Shown one piece after another: positions 7,458 to 15,255 of a DNA stretch of 64,000 bases. The notes under the pieces are model-generated. The model was not told the origin of the DNA. It saw only the letters and a program-made list of their open reading frames with translations, and did no database searches. How positions within the stretch are numbered: the first letter of the stretch is position 1; every line of letters starts with the position of its first letter. The stretch is from G963708325 sp963708325 (GTDB lineage: Bacteria > Actinomycetota > Thermoleophilia > Solirubrobacterales > 70-9), in contig OY970203.1 in NCBI GenBank assembly GCA_963708325.1, positions 806,001-870,000 on the forward strand. Direction: 5' to 3'. The position numbers were made by a program, and so were the translations under genes.

Positions 7458-8959
7458 CGCCCGCTCCCCGACCCGCTCCCCGCCATCGCCTGGCGGACGG
7501 CACTGGGGTTGCGGAACATGTTCTCCGGCGTCGGCTCGGGCGGGTCGTAGCCGCAGCGCTCGACGTAGGCGCGAAACTCCGGCCCGCCCAGCGACGGCCC
7601 CTCGCGCTCCTCGGTGCGGCGCTGCCGGGCGGTCTGGCGGCGCCCGGGATGGCCCTGCGCGGTGCAACTGGTGGTCGCCGGGGGCAGCACGGTGGGAAGC
7701 TGCGGCGGGTCGAAGTTCGGGTTGGCCCAGTCGAAGCTGTAGCCGATGTTGGAGGCGTAGCGATGGCGCCTGTTCAGCCAGCCGAGCCGGAACCGGTAGG
7801 AGATCAGCTTGAGGATCGACTCGTGGGTCACGGTCTGGTGGCCGACGTGATTACGGCGAGCGTATGGGGACACCATGATCCCGGGGATCCTGAAGCCGGT
7901 GCGCCCGAAGTCGCGCCACAGGATCGGGCTCTCGCGATCGTCGGGAACCTTGACCGGGCTGACGTGGTCGAAGAAGCCCCCCCACTCGTCGTAGTTGGCG
8001 AAGATCACGCCTCGGTGCCACTGAGGGGAGTCGACGAACGCGCCGACGACATCCGACTGGTACGCCTGCCCGATTCGGATGTCGCCATGCGGGTGTTCGT
8101 CTCCCGAGAGCCCGTCGCCGCCGCCACCGTCGAGGAAGGCCGGGTCCACGAAGCAGATGTTCGGGAGCGTGCCGGCGGCGGCGTCGGCATAGAACTGGCT
8201 GACCGGCCGTATCCAGTTGAGCGCGCGCACGCCGTAGAGCAACGCGAACGGCAGGTCGATCGAGTAGTAGCCGACGCTGATCCCGTGCGCTTCGGCGCGG
8301 TCGAAGATGTTCTCCCAGTGTTCGCCCTGGGTGGTGGCGGGGATCACATTGGTCTTCTCTCCGCCCGACTGGGCTGACCACTGGAAGTGGCGGTTGACGT
8401 ACGTCGGGCCAAGGACCGAGCAGAAGTAGCGGTCGAACAGGGTTCCGGCCTGGGCGAAATGCGGGCTGAACGGCAGGTCCTTCCTGCGGTAGTAGCCGAT
8501 CGCGAACTCGTCGTTGGCCCGCAGGAAGCCGTCGAGCCTCCCGCGGTGATACTCCTTCCGGCCCCCTTCCCAAGAGTGGTCGGGGTCGCCGTAGGCGCAG
8601 CCCTGGAAGTCAGGAGCCAGCTGGAAGGTCGGGTGCAGGGCGCCCTGGTCGTCGGGGTAGCGCAGGCCGGAGTTGCGGGCGTCCGCGCGCGGGTGCCAGC
8701 CGAAGTAGTGGTCGAACGACCGGTTCTCCTGCATAAGCACGACGAAGGTGTCGATCGGCAGGTTGCCGGGCGAGGGCAGCGGACTCGCCTCGGCGCCGGC
8801 GGCGGCTCGCATCAGGCGCTCCAGGGGGATCGCCGACGCCAGCCCGGCGGCGCCCGCGATCGCCGCCGTCCGGGCCAGGAACTCGCGCCGCCGCAGGTGG
8901 GCGTCGGGGTGCTCGGCGGCGAACCGCTCCTCGGCCTCGTTGCGGACCGGCTCGCTCAC
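7454..8959 (-). CDS. Tat-exported phospholipase C-type phosphoesterase
   Basis: The 501-residue product carries a twin-arginine signal (RRREFLARTAAIAGAAG, residues 23-39). The catalytic domain starts at VVLMQENRSFDHYFGW (residues 73-88), the hallmark of bacterial phospholipase C / acid phosphatase enzymes. Other landmarks are LGPTYVNRHFQWSAQSG, DEHPHGDIRIGQ, FANYDEWGGFFDHVSP and VTHESILKLISYRF. It lacks the usual C-terminal PLC repeat domains and ends in a Ser/Gly-rich tail. The start overlaps the upstream stop by 4 nt and the end overlaps the next gene by 4 nt. The three genes 9471-6273 therefore form one tightly coupled operon that could scavenge phosphate from phospholipids. Confidence 0.88.
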   Translation of the reverse strand: MSEPVRNEAEERFAAEHPDAHLRRREFLARTAAIAGAAGLASAIPLERLMRAAAGAEASPLPSPGNLPIDTFVVLMQENRSFDHYFGWHPRADARNSGLRYPDDQGALHPTFQLAPDFQGCAYGDPDHSWEGGRKEYHRGRLDGFLRANDEFAIGYYRRKDLPFSPHFAQAGTLFDRYFCSVLGPTYVNRHFQWSAQSGGEKTNVIPATTQGEHWENIFDRAEAHGISVGYYSIDLPFALLYGVRALNWIRPVSQFYADAAAGTLPNICFVDPAFLDGGGGDGLSGDEHPHGDIRIGQAYQSDVVGAFVDSPQWHRGVIFANYDEWGGFFDHVSPVKVPDDRESPILWRDFGRTGFRIPGIMVSPYARRNHVGHQTVTHESILKLISYRFRLGWLNRRHRYASNIGYSFDWANPNFDPPQLPTVLPPATTSCTAQGHPGRRQTARQRRTEEREGPSLGGPEFRAYVERCGYDPPEPTPENMFRNPSAVRQAMAGSGSGSGR

Positions 8960-9471
8960 GGGTAGATCACCTGCTCGCAGTCGTAGACCCCGTCCTCGGC
9001 GCGATCGACGACGGCGACGTCGTCTCCGCCTCCGCAGTTGATCAGGTCCCGGATGCCGTCGTTGGCGTAGATCGTGTCGTTGCCGGGGCTGGGGAGCTGC
9101 GTGCCGTCAGCCTCCATGTTGTAACGGTCCCTGCCGAGGCCGCCCCGAAGGACGGCGCCGCCCGGGCCGCTGAACAGGGCGTCGCGGCCGTGGTTGCCGC
9201 GGAGGTCGTCGTCGCGGCCCGGCCCGCCGTAGATCGCGTCGGCGCCGTTCCCGCCGCGCACCAGGTCGTTGCCGGCCCTCGCATAGATCGTGTCGGCGCC
9301 GTCGAGGCCGCGAATCAGGTCATCGCGCTGCGTTCCGACCAGGTTGTCGGCGGCGCGGGTTCCGACGACCGTGGCCGCGCTCGCGGCTCCAACGGCCAGC
9401 ACCGCCGCGACAATCGCCGTCGCGAGCACCACGACCCGGATCCCCCGATATCGGCGCCTGAGTCCCTTCAT
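8956..9471 (-). CDS. Exported RTX-like calcium-binding protein
   Basis: The 171-residue product has an N-terminal signal/anchor (VVVLATAIVAAVLAVGAASAA). It then has six or seven degenerate RTX nonapeptides of the GGxGxDxI type, for example DGADTIYARAGNDLVRGGNGAD and GGPGRDDDLRGNHGRD. It closes with NCGGGDDVAVVD and DCEQVIYP, a C-terminal pair of cysteines found in small actinobacterial RTX proteins. These repeats bind calcium and fold outside the cell. It is first in the operon with the two phosphoesterases, so a calcium-dependent partner role at the surface is a reasonable inference. No RTX type I exporter is nearby; Sec export is expected. Confidence 0.8.
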   Translation of the reverse strand: MKGLRRRYRGIRVVVLATAIVAAVLAVGAASAATVVGTRAADNLVGTQRDDLIRGLDGADTIYARAGNDLVRGGNGADAIYGGPGRDDDLRGNHGRDALFSGPGGAVLRGGLGRDRYNMEADGTQLPSPGNDTIYANDGIRDLINCGGGDDVAVVDRAEDGVYDCEQVIYP

Positions 9472-9515
9472 TGCGACGGGGGCAGGATAGGCGACTGATC
9501 TAAGCTTGCGCGCCG

Positions 9516-9932
9516 ATGGCCGAGCGCCGCGACATAGACGGCGTGGCGCGGTTCCTCGGCCTTCGCTGGGAGGCGCCGAACGTGGTGCGCCTGGAGATCC
9601 AGCCGGAGCACATCAACGCCGCCGGCATCCTCTCGGGCGCGGTCACCTACGGGCTCGTCGACTACTGCATGGGCTCGACGCTGTGGGTCGCTCGCAACGA
9701 GGGCGAGGCGATCTCGACGATCAACATCGCGATCAACTACCTCCGTACGGCCACCGAGGGCGAGATCGTCTGCGTCACCGAGCTGGACCGCCGCAACGAT
9801 CGCATCGCCGTTCTTCGCAGCGAGGTGCGCACGGACGGCGGCGAGCTGCTGGCGACGGCGATCGGCAGCTACTCGATCTTCCCGCGAAGCCGCATAGAGA
9901 AGCGCCGGCGCGATCGCGCCGGCGCTTCCTAG
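9516..9932 (+). CDS. Hotdog-fold thioesterase (PaaI-like)
   Basis: The 138-residue product has the hotdog pattern. It has HINAAGILSGAVTYGLVDYCMGS (central helix, with Asn/Ala/Gly where PaaI enzymes have H-G-G), then INIAINYLRTATEGEIVCVTELDRR and a final strand ELLATAIGSYSIF. Such proteins hydrolyse acyl-CoA thioesters, often aromatic ones. The last 13 codons lie inside a perfect inverted repeat. TAAGCT at 9501-9506, 9 nt before the ATG, looks like a -10 element for a leaderless message. It is divergent from the RTX operon. Confidence 0.82.
   Translation: MAERRDIDGVARFLGLRWEAPNVVRLEIQPEHINAAGILSGAVTYGLVDYCMGSTLWVARNEGEAISTINIAINYLRTATEGEIVCVTELDRRNDRIAVLRSEVRTDGGELLATAIGSYSIFPRSRIEKRRRDRAGAS
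9899..9928. terminator. Perfect 30-nt palindrome at convergent gene ends
   Basis: Bases 9899-9928 are an uninterrupted palindrome centred on 9913/9914 (GAAGCGCCGGC...GCCGGCGCTTC). They lie inside the last codons of the thioesterase gene and 35 bp from the convergent gene end. It can fold on either strand but has no T-run. A bidirectional terminator is the simplest reading. Confidence 0.6.
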
Positions 9933-9962
9933 CTCGGGGCCGCCCTGGACGGCGAGGCTCGC

Positions 9963-10379
9963 TCAGACGAGCGCGGCCGCCTGGCGACGGCGGCGGCCGA
10001 CCTCGCGGTCCAGCCGCCTGCGCACGCCGCGACCCTCGCGCTCGACGCGCTTGCGGGCGCGGGCGCCGCGTCGCTCGGCGCGACGCAGCTCGGCGCTCAT
10101 CTTGCGCTGGAAGCGCTCCAGACGCTGCCGGGGGCTGCGGCGGCTGCCGCCGCGGGTCGCGTCGGCGACGCCGTCGCGGGCGATCAGCACGGAGCCGACC
10201 GCCGTGTCGGCGACGCGCTGCGCGCGCCAGGCGACGGACTTCGCGGCGCTCGCCTCGGCGCGGGCGCGAGTCTCCGCCGCCCGCTTTGCCGAGCGGCTGC
10301 GCTTCGCCGCGTTGCGCCTTCGTGTCGCGGCCGCCTTCTCGGCTGCCGCCCTGCGCTGGCTCTCTGTCTGGGGAGCCAA
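9963..10379 (-). CDS. Highly basic Ala/Arg-rich protein, histone-like
   Basis: The 138-residue product starts on TTG at 10379, with GAGGAAGG about 9 nt upstream. It consists of short Ala/Arg/Lys repeats (AAAEKAAATRRRNAAKRSRSAKRAAETRARAE is typical of residues 11-42, shown here in condensed form), a mixed middle, and an Arg-rich end. The composition resembles histone H1-like or AAKRS-repeat nucleoid and granule-associated proteins of actinobacteria. There is no membrane segment. DNA or polyanion binding is inferred from charge alone. Confidence 0.6.
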   Translation of the reverse strand: MAPQTESQRRAAAEKAAATRRRNAAKRSRSAKRAAETRARAEASAAKSVAWRAQRVADTAVGSVLIARDGVADATRGGSRRSPRQRLERFQRKMSAELRRAERRGARARKRVEREGRGVRRRLDREVGRRRRQAAALV

Positions 10380-10452
10380 GGGAGATCACCTTCCTCGTGG
10401 TTTCGTGTTTCGGTGTCCGCCCCCCGTACCCGCCGCGGCGGCGGCCAAACGG

Positions 10453-11034
10453 CTATCTGACGAGCAGGGTCGCGTGCATGCCCAGCGTGTCGTGCGTGGG
10501 CAGGGTGCACCACATCCTGTAGGTCCCGGGGGCCAGCTCGAAGTCGCCCTGGGAGCGCTGCTCGGAGTCGGTGTCGTCGATCGAGTAGTCCGGGCCGCTG
10601 CCGTCGGCGAGCTGGAGATGGAGGTTGTGGGCGTCCTCGCCCTCGTTCGAAAGCTCCACGATCACCTCCCCGGACGGCACGACGGGGCGCGAGAGCAGGA
10701 AGCTCCATTCGCGCGCGGTCACCTGCAGGCGCCCCGGCGGGACCGGGTCGCAGGTCCGCCACCGCCTCACCCTCAGCCTGCGGTGCCAGTGGCCCGTCGG
10801 CGTGCGGAAGACGCTGTAGGAGATGCGCTTCGTCACGCGATTGACGTGCCGGTGCGGCCGCAGGCTGGCGTGGGTGTGGTGGATCCAGACGACGTGGCGG
10901 CGGACGTGCGTGTGCCACGCGCAGGTGCCGGCAGCCGCGCGCGGCGGCATCACCGCTCCGCCGCCGGCGCCCGGGGGCAGGGCGAGCGCGGCGACGGCCG
11001 CCGCCGCGCCGAGGCAGATGGAGGCGTGCCTCAT
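10453..11034 (-). CDS. Secreted type-1 copper (cupredoxin) protein
   Basis: The 193-residue product has a signal peptide (residues 1-28). The middle is His/Arg-rich (HTHVRRHVVWIHHTHASLRPHRHVNR), a likely metal-binding or unstructured segment. The C-terminal 100 residues form a cupredoxin beta-sandwich: EDAHNLHLQL carries the first His, and CTLPTHDTLGM carries the Cys-x4-His-x4-Met copper ligands. This is a complete type-1 site, so the protein probably carries electrons outside the membrane. It overlaps the DUF1501 gene by 4 nt (ATGA) and is the last gene of that operon. Confidence 0.85.
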   Translation of the reverse strand: MRHASICLGAAAAVAALALPPGAGGGAVMPPRAAAGTCAWHTHVRRHVVWIHHTHASLRPHRHVNRVTKRISYSVFRTPTGHWHRRLRVRRWRTCDPVPPGRLQVTAREWSFLLSRPVVPSGEVIVELSNEGEDAHNLHLQLADGSGPDYSIDDTDSEQRSQGDFELAPGTYRMWCTLPTHDTLGMHATLLVR

Positions 11035-12398
11035 GGGCGCACCAGCGTGGGGGGCGAGAAGCCGGCGGCGCCCGGGATGATCGCCTCCGGGTCCGCGCCC
11101 AGCCACTGGTCCAACAGGGCGCAGTACATCGCCCGGAAGTCGCTGGTCACCTTGAGGTTGTCGTCCGGGTCGAGGCTGGCGAGCCCCGGGTACTCGCCGA
11201 CCATCCCCCCGGCCGCCTTCGAGCCGACGATGAAGGCGCACCCGGCGGCGCCGTGGTCGGTGCCCCCGGAGCCGTTCTCCTCGGGTCGGCGGCCGAACTC
11301 GCTCCACATCTCGATCAGGACGCGGTCCGCGAGCCCGCGCGCCTCGAGGTCGCGCTGGAAGGCGAGCACCGCGTCGCAGGTGCGCCGCACGTTCGATTCG
11401 AACTCGCCCGCCTCCTCGGAATGGGTGTCGTAGCCGCCGACCGCGCTGATCGTGATGCAGTTCAGCGGCAGCCCGGCGGCGATCATCGCCGCCACGCCGC
11501 CGAGCTGGTGGGCGAAGTTGCCGTCCGGATACTGGACGGGGCTGGTGAAGCCGGTGAACTGCTGCAGCTGCTCGCGCAGGCGCTCGGTCTGCGCCGTCGC
11601 CGTGCGCACCTGGGACATCGCCGGCGAGTCGGAGGCGAGGGTCCCGACCCGCCCGAAGCTGTTGAACATGCGGGCCTCGACGGGGTCGCCCACGCGCGAC
11701 CACAGCCCGTACCCCTCGACGTCGTCGACCGCGGCGACCGGCTTGGACGCGGTCGCCAGCGCCGGCTGCAGCTCGCCGTCGAGGGACAGCCCCTGCAGCG
11801 GATTGTCGTTGTCGCCGGCGATGTCGAGGTAGCGGCCGAGCCAGCCGGCGTGGCTGCCGACGTCCAGCTCGCCGATCTCCCAGTAGTGGCGCGAGGTGAA
11901 GTGCGACTGGTCGGGGTGCGTGTAGCCGATAGCCGGGAAGACCGTCACCTTGCCCTCGCCATAGAGCGTCGCCAGCGACGACGCGGCGGGATGGAAGTGC
12001 AGGCGCGGGTCCTCGGCCAGCGGCGTCCCCTGGCCGGGCGCCAGCGCCAGGGTCGGGCGCAGGCCCGCGTAGAGCGGGTCGCCGACGGGCGGCAGCAGGT
12101 TGAGCGAGTCGATGCCGCCGTCGAAGAAGATCGACACGAGGATCGGTCGGCCGGCGTCGGCGCTCGCGATCCCCTCCTCGAACGCCGCCAGCGGCAGCTT
12201 GGAGGCGCCGTACACGGCGAGCGCGAGCCCCGCCGTCCGCGACAGGAACGAGCGTCGCGACAGCCCCGTGCCGGCCGGCTGCGGCATCCCCGGCTCGATC
12301 GCCGGCAGGCCGCGGCCGGGCAGCGCCGTCGAAGCGCCCGAGGCTGCATGACGCATCAGCTGGGAGCGGGTGTAGTCGCGGCAGCAGTTGTGGCTCAT
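11031..12398 (-). CDS. Tat-exported DUF1501 protein
   Basis: The 455-residue product has a twin-arginine motif (SRRSFLSRTAGLALAVYG, residues 47-64). It then has the DUF1501 / sulfatase-like fold: PILVSIFFDGGIDSLNLLPP, HFTSRHYWEIGE, WLGRYLD, AVGGYDTHSEE, VLIEMWSEFGRRPEENGSGGTDHGAAG. The GGxDSLN, DTH and GTDHG motifs match metal-site residues of alkaline-phosphatase-like enzymes. The family is nearly always encoded beside DUF1800, as here. A long N-terminal extension (residues 1-45) precedes the signal; a later start is possible but no better ribosome site is visible. Substrate unknown. Confidence 0.88.
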   Translation of the reverse strand: MSHNCCRDYTRSQLMRHAASGASTALPGRGLPAIEPGMPQPAGTGLSRRSFLSRTAGLALAVYGASKLPLAAFEEGIASADAGRPILVSIFFDGGIDSLNLLPPVGDPLYAGLRPTLALAPGQGTPLAEDPRLHFHPAASSLATLYGEGKVTVFPAIGYTHPDQSHFTSRHYWEIGELDVGSHAGWLGRYLDIAGDNDNPLQGLSLDGELQPALATASKPVAAVDDVEGYGLWSRVGDPVEARMFNSFGRVGTLASDSPAMSQVRTATAQTERLREQLQQFTGFTSPVQYPDGNFAHQLGGVAAMIAAGLPLNCITISAVGGYDTHSEEAGEFESNVRRTCDAVLAFQRDLEARGLADRVLIEMWSEFGRRPEENGSGGTDHGAAGCAFIVGSKAAGGMVGEYPGLASLDPDDNLKVTSDFRAMYCALLDQWLGADPEAIIPGAAGFSPPTLVRP

Positions 12399-12429
12399 CT
12401 GTCGGCTTTCTCGCGGTCTCGCATCTCGC

Positions 12430-14133
12430 TCACATCAGCTGCATGTCGGGGCCGATCGCGATCAGCTGGCGCAGCGCGTTCTCGCGCATCGCTCGATACG
12501 GCGAGCGCTCCCAGTCGGCGAGCGACGCCGGGTAGGCGTTGCGGGAGAAGCGCACCAGCTCGTTGTGCTGCTCGACGCGCAACGGCGGCCAGTCCCACGC
12601 CCCCAGAGCCTTGTTCATGGCCGCCTGGGCGCCCTCGTCTGACGGATAGGGGTTGGCGTCGTCCCAGGGATCGAAGTTGCGGCTCTCGAGCGCGTAGGTG
12701 ACGATCAGCCAGCGCGCCCGCATCCGCGACGTGTCCAGCCAGCGGGAGTCGTCCCAGCCGGAGACGTTCGGCGGGTAGAACAGCATCTGTCCCGCCTGGC
12801 TCGTCAGCCAGGTCCAGGAGTCGGTGTCCACGTAGCGCCCCAGCGCCCGCAGAAGGCTCGCCAAATACACGGCCGGCGGCTTCACCATCGGCGCGCCCAG
12901 GTAGAGGTCGGGGTGCATCAGGATCGCCTCGACCACCGGCCGGATCGCGTAGCCGTTCTGCGTATAGAGGGCGATCAGGGCGCTGCGGGTGCTGGCCGAG
13001 GGGTGCGTGGGGACGAAGTAGCTCCACAGCTTCTCGACGAAGAACGAAGCGTGCATCGGGTGCTCGACGCAGAGCCGCACCGCGTCCTGCCAGTCCCAGT
13101 TGCCACTGCGGCCGAAGACCGTCTTCACGCCGGTGTCGTGGCGGGTCGGGTCGAAGTGGAAGTTGTAGGCGCCCAGCTCGTCGGACCAGTCGTTGTCCCA
13201 GCCGGTGAGCGCGCGGGCCTGCTCGCGGATGTCCTGCTCGGTATAGGCGCCGCGGTCGGCGCCGAGCGAGAACAGCTCCATCATCTCGCGGGCGTAGTTC
13301 TCGTTCGGCTCGCCCCTGCGGTTCTCGTTGCCGTTCAGCCACTGCAGCATCGCCGGGTCCTTGGTGACGTTCGTGAACAGGTCCTTGAACGAGCCGAAGG
13401 CGCCGGCCCGGAACAGGTCGGACTGGTCGATCATCTGCTGCTGCTTCGAGACGCCCTCGTTCGAGGTCGCGAACCAGTCGTGGAAGACAAGGGCCATGCG
13501 CTCCACGAGCGGCTGGTTCGAGCGCACCATGCGGTCGAGCCACCAGAGGCCGTCGTGCCCCCAGGCGTCGTTCGGGGCCAGCGGGTTGCCGTCGTCGTCG
13601 TGGGGCGCGGGCCCATGGAGAACGGCGCCGCCGGAGGGCCGGGTGAGCGAGCGGACGGCGTCGCGCAGCCCCAGTTTGGCGAGCTGGACCGCCTCGCCCC
13701 GCTTCGCCCCGAAGCCGGCGCGGTCGAGCAGCCGCTTTGCCTGCACGCGGCCGAACGGCCCCGAGTAGACGCCCATCGGCTGCCGCGCCCTCGGCGCCGG
13801 CGGATCCTGCGGCTTCGGCAGCGGCCGCGCCGGCAGCGTCTGCCCCGGACGGTGGGTGGCGTCGTAGACGTGCCAGTAGGACTGCTTGAACACGAGCCCC
13901 TCGCCGCGATCCACCCAGCGGTAGAAGCGGTGCCTGCGCAGGCGCCCGGCGCGGCGGCTGCGGGCGGCCGTGGCCGGAGGCCGGGCGAGCGGTGGCGGTG
14001 GCGTCGGTGCCGGCGGCGTGGCCGCGACGGAGCCGCTGCCGGCGCTCGCCGCGCCGGCCGTGCCGGCGCCCGTCCCCGCCGCCCCACCCTCGGGTGCGGC
14101 GACGGTCGCGGCTGTGGTCGCGGGATCTGCCAT
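12430..14133 (-). CDS. DUF1800 protein
   Basis: The 567-residue product opens with an Ala/Gly/Pro-rich low-complexity stretch (about 75 residues). A basic segment and the DUF1800 helical domain follow. Family landmarks are QAKRLLDRAGFG, LVERMALVFHDWFATSN, LWWLDRMVRSNQPL, MLQWLNGNENRRGEPNENYAREMMELFSLG, DIREQARALTGW and LAS...YVDTDSW. The motif NENYAREMMELFSLG is the clearest signature. No signal peptide is evident, so it may travel with the Tat-exported DUF1501 partner or remain inside. It is first in the operon and lies 31 bp from DUF1501. Confidence 0.88.
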   Translation of the reverse strand: MADPATTAATVAAPEGGAAGTGAGTAGAASAGSGSVAATPPAPTPPPPLARPPATAARSRRAGRLRRHRFYRWVDRGEGLVFKQSYWHVYDATHRPGQTLPARPLPKPQDPPAPRARQPMGVYSGPFGRVQAKRLLDRAGFGAKRGEAVQLAKLGLRDAVRSLTRPSGGAVLHGPAPHDDDGNPLAPNDAWGHDGLWWLDRMVRSNQPLVERMALVFHDWFATSNEGVSKQQQMIDQSDLFRAGAFGSFKDLFTNVTKDPAMLQWLNGNENRRGEPNENYAREMMELFSLGADRGAYTEQDIREQARALTGWDNDWSDELGAYNFHFDPTRHDTGVKTVFGRSGNWDWQDAVRLCVEHPMHASFFVEKLWSYFVPTHPSASTRSALIALYTQNGYAIRPVVEAILMHPDLYLGAPMVKPPAVYLASLLRALGRYVDTDSWTWLTSQAGQMLFYPPNVSGWDDSRWLDTSRMRARWLIVTYALESRNFDPWDDANPYPSDEGAQAAMNKALGAWDWPPLRVEQHNELVRFSRNAYPASLADWERSPYRAMRENALRQLIAIGPDMQLM

Positions 14134-14266
14134 GCGCGTACCGGGAGGCGTCCCCCCCTCGCGCTAGGTGTCGGCAGCGACCACCCGAACCCTTAGCCGA
14201 CGGGGCGCGGCAATGGACAGGGCGAGCAGGGCGATCCTGCGGACGAGGCGATCGCGCCCGATCCGA

Positions 14267-15157
14267 CTACGCCGCCGCCACCGCCCGGGCGATCAGCTCG
14301 GCCACGACCGGGGCGTGGTCCTCCTGGAGGAAGTGCTTCGCGGGCACGGTCTGGATCGAGTCGAGGCCGGCTGCCCGGCGCGCCTCCTCGGCGTGGCGGG
14401 CAAGCGTCAGCGCCGGGTCGAGCTCTCCCCAGATCACCCGGACGGGATAGGGGACGTCGCGGACGGTGGAGACGTAGAGGTCGCGCTTCTCGCGGGTGCG
14501 CTCGAAGCCGCGCATGATCCGCAGGAAGGCGCGGCCGCGGTCGCCGCGCTTCAGCAGGGCCAGGTGAGCGTCGATCTCCTCGCCGCTGATCTGGGAGCGG
14601 TCGGCGATCCCGTTGCGCACGAACACCACGCGGTTGGCGCGCCTCGTCAGGAGGGCCAGCCACAGTCGGCCGAGGCGCCGCCGCGCGAACGGCTCCATGA
14701 ACCACGGCCGCGAGAACGTGTCGACCTCGATCAACGTGTTGAGCATCGTCAGCGACGCCACCCGCTCCGGCATCGCGGCGGCCAGCTCGAACCCGACCGG
14801 CCCGCCGATGTCGTGGACGACGAGGTGGAAGCGGCCCGGCGTAAGGGCCTCGGTCGCGGCGGCGGCGAAGCGGCCGAGCCCGGTCCAGCTGTAGTCGAAG
14901 TCCTGCGGACGCTCCGCGAGGCCCAGCCCGGGGAGGTCGAAGGCGATCCCCCGCAGGCCCCGGTCGGCGAGCTCGGCGACGAGCTTGCGGTAGACGAAGC
15001 TCGAGACCGGCACGCCGTGGAGCAGGACGACCGCCTCGCCGCCCCCCTCGGCGGTCGGGGTTCCCTCGATGGCGAAGCTCCTCACGCCGGCGGCCTCGAA
15101 CTCGCGCCCGGCGCGGCGATGCTCCTCGATCACCTCCTCGACTGTCACGGGCGCCAC
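14267..15157 (-). CDS. Haloalkane dehalogenase-like alpha/beta hydrolase
   Basis: The 296-residue product starts on GTG. Its landmarks are the oxyanion segment VVLLHGVPVSSFVYRKL (near 43-59), the nucleophile elbow VVHDIGGPVG with Asp rather than Ser, a cap domain, the acid region VIWGELDPALT and the catalytic His in KHFLQEDHAP. An Asp nucleophile and a HFLQED ending are typical of haloalkane dehalogenases and epoxide-hydrolase relatives. The halide-binding Trp that follows the nucleophile in true dehalogenases is Ile here, so dehalogenation is uncertain and another ester- or epoxide-type reaction is possible. It is divergent from the subtilase gene. Confidence 0.8.
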   Translation of the reverse strand: MAPVTVEEVIEEHRRAGREFEAAGVRSFAIEGTPTAEGGGEAVVLLHGVPVSSFVYRKLVAELADRGLRGIAFDLPGLGLAERPQDFDYSWTGLGRFAAAATEALTPGRFHLVVHDIGGPVGFELAAAMPERVASLTMLNTLIEVDTFSRPWFMEPFARRRLGRLWLALLTRRANRVVFVRNGIADRSQISGEEIDAHLALLKRGDRGRAFLRIMRGFERTREKRDLYVSTVRDVPYPVRVIWGELDPALTLARHAEEARRAAGLDSIQTVPAKHFLQEDHAPVVAELIARAVAAA

Positions 15158-15255
15158 TCCATCGGGCCCTCAAACTAACCGCCGCTGGCGTCGGGAGTCC
15201 AACCGGCGCGGGCGCACCGGCGGTCGGGTAGCTTTTCGCCCTCGGGGGACAGGGG

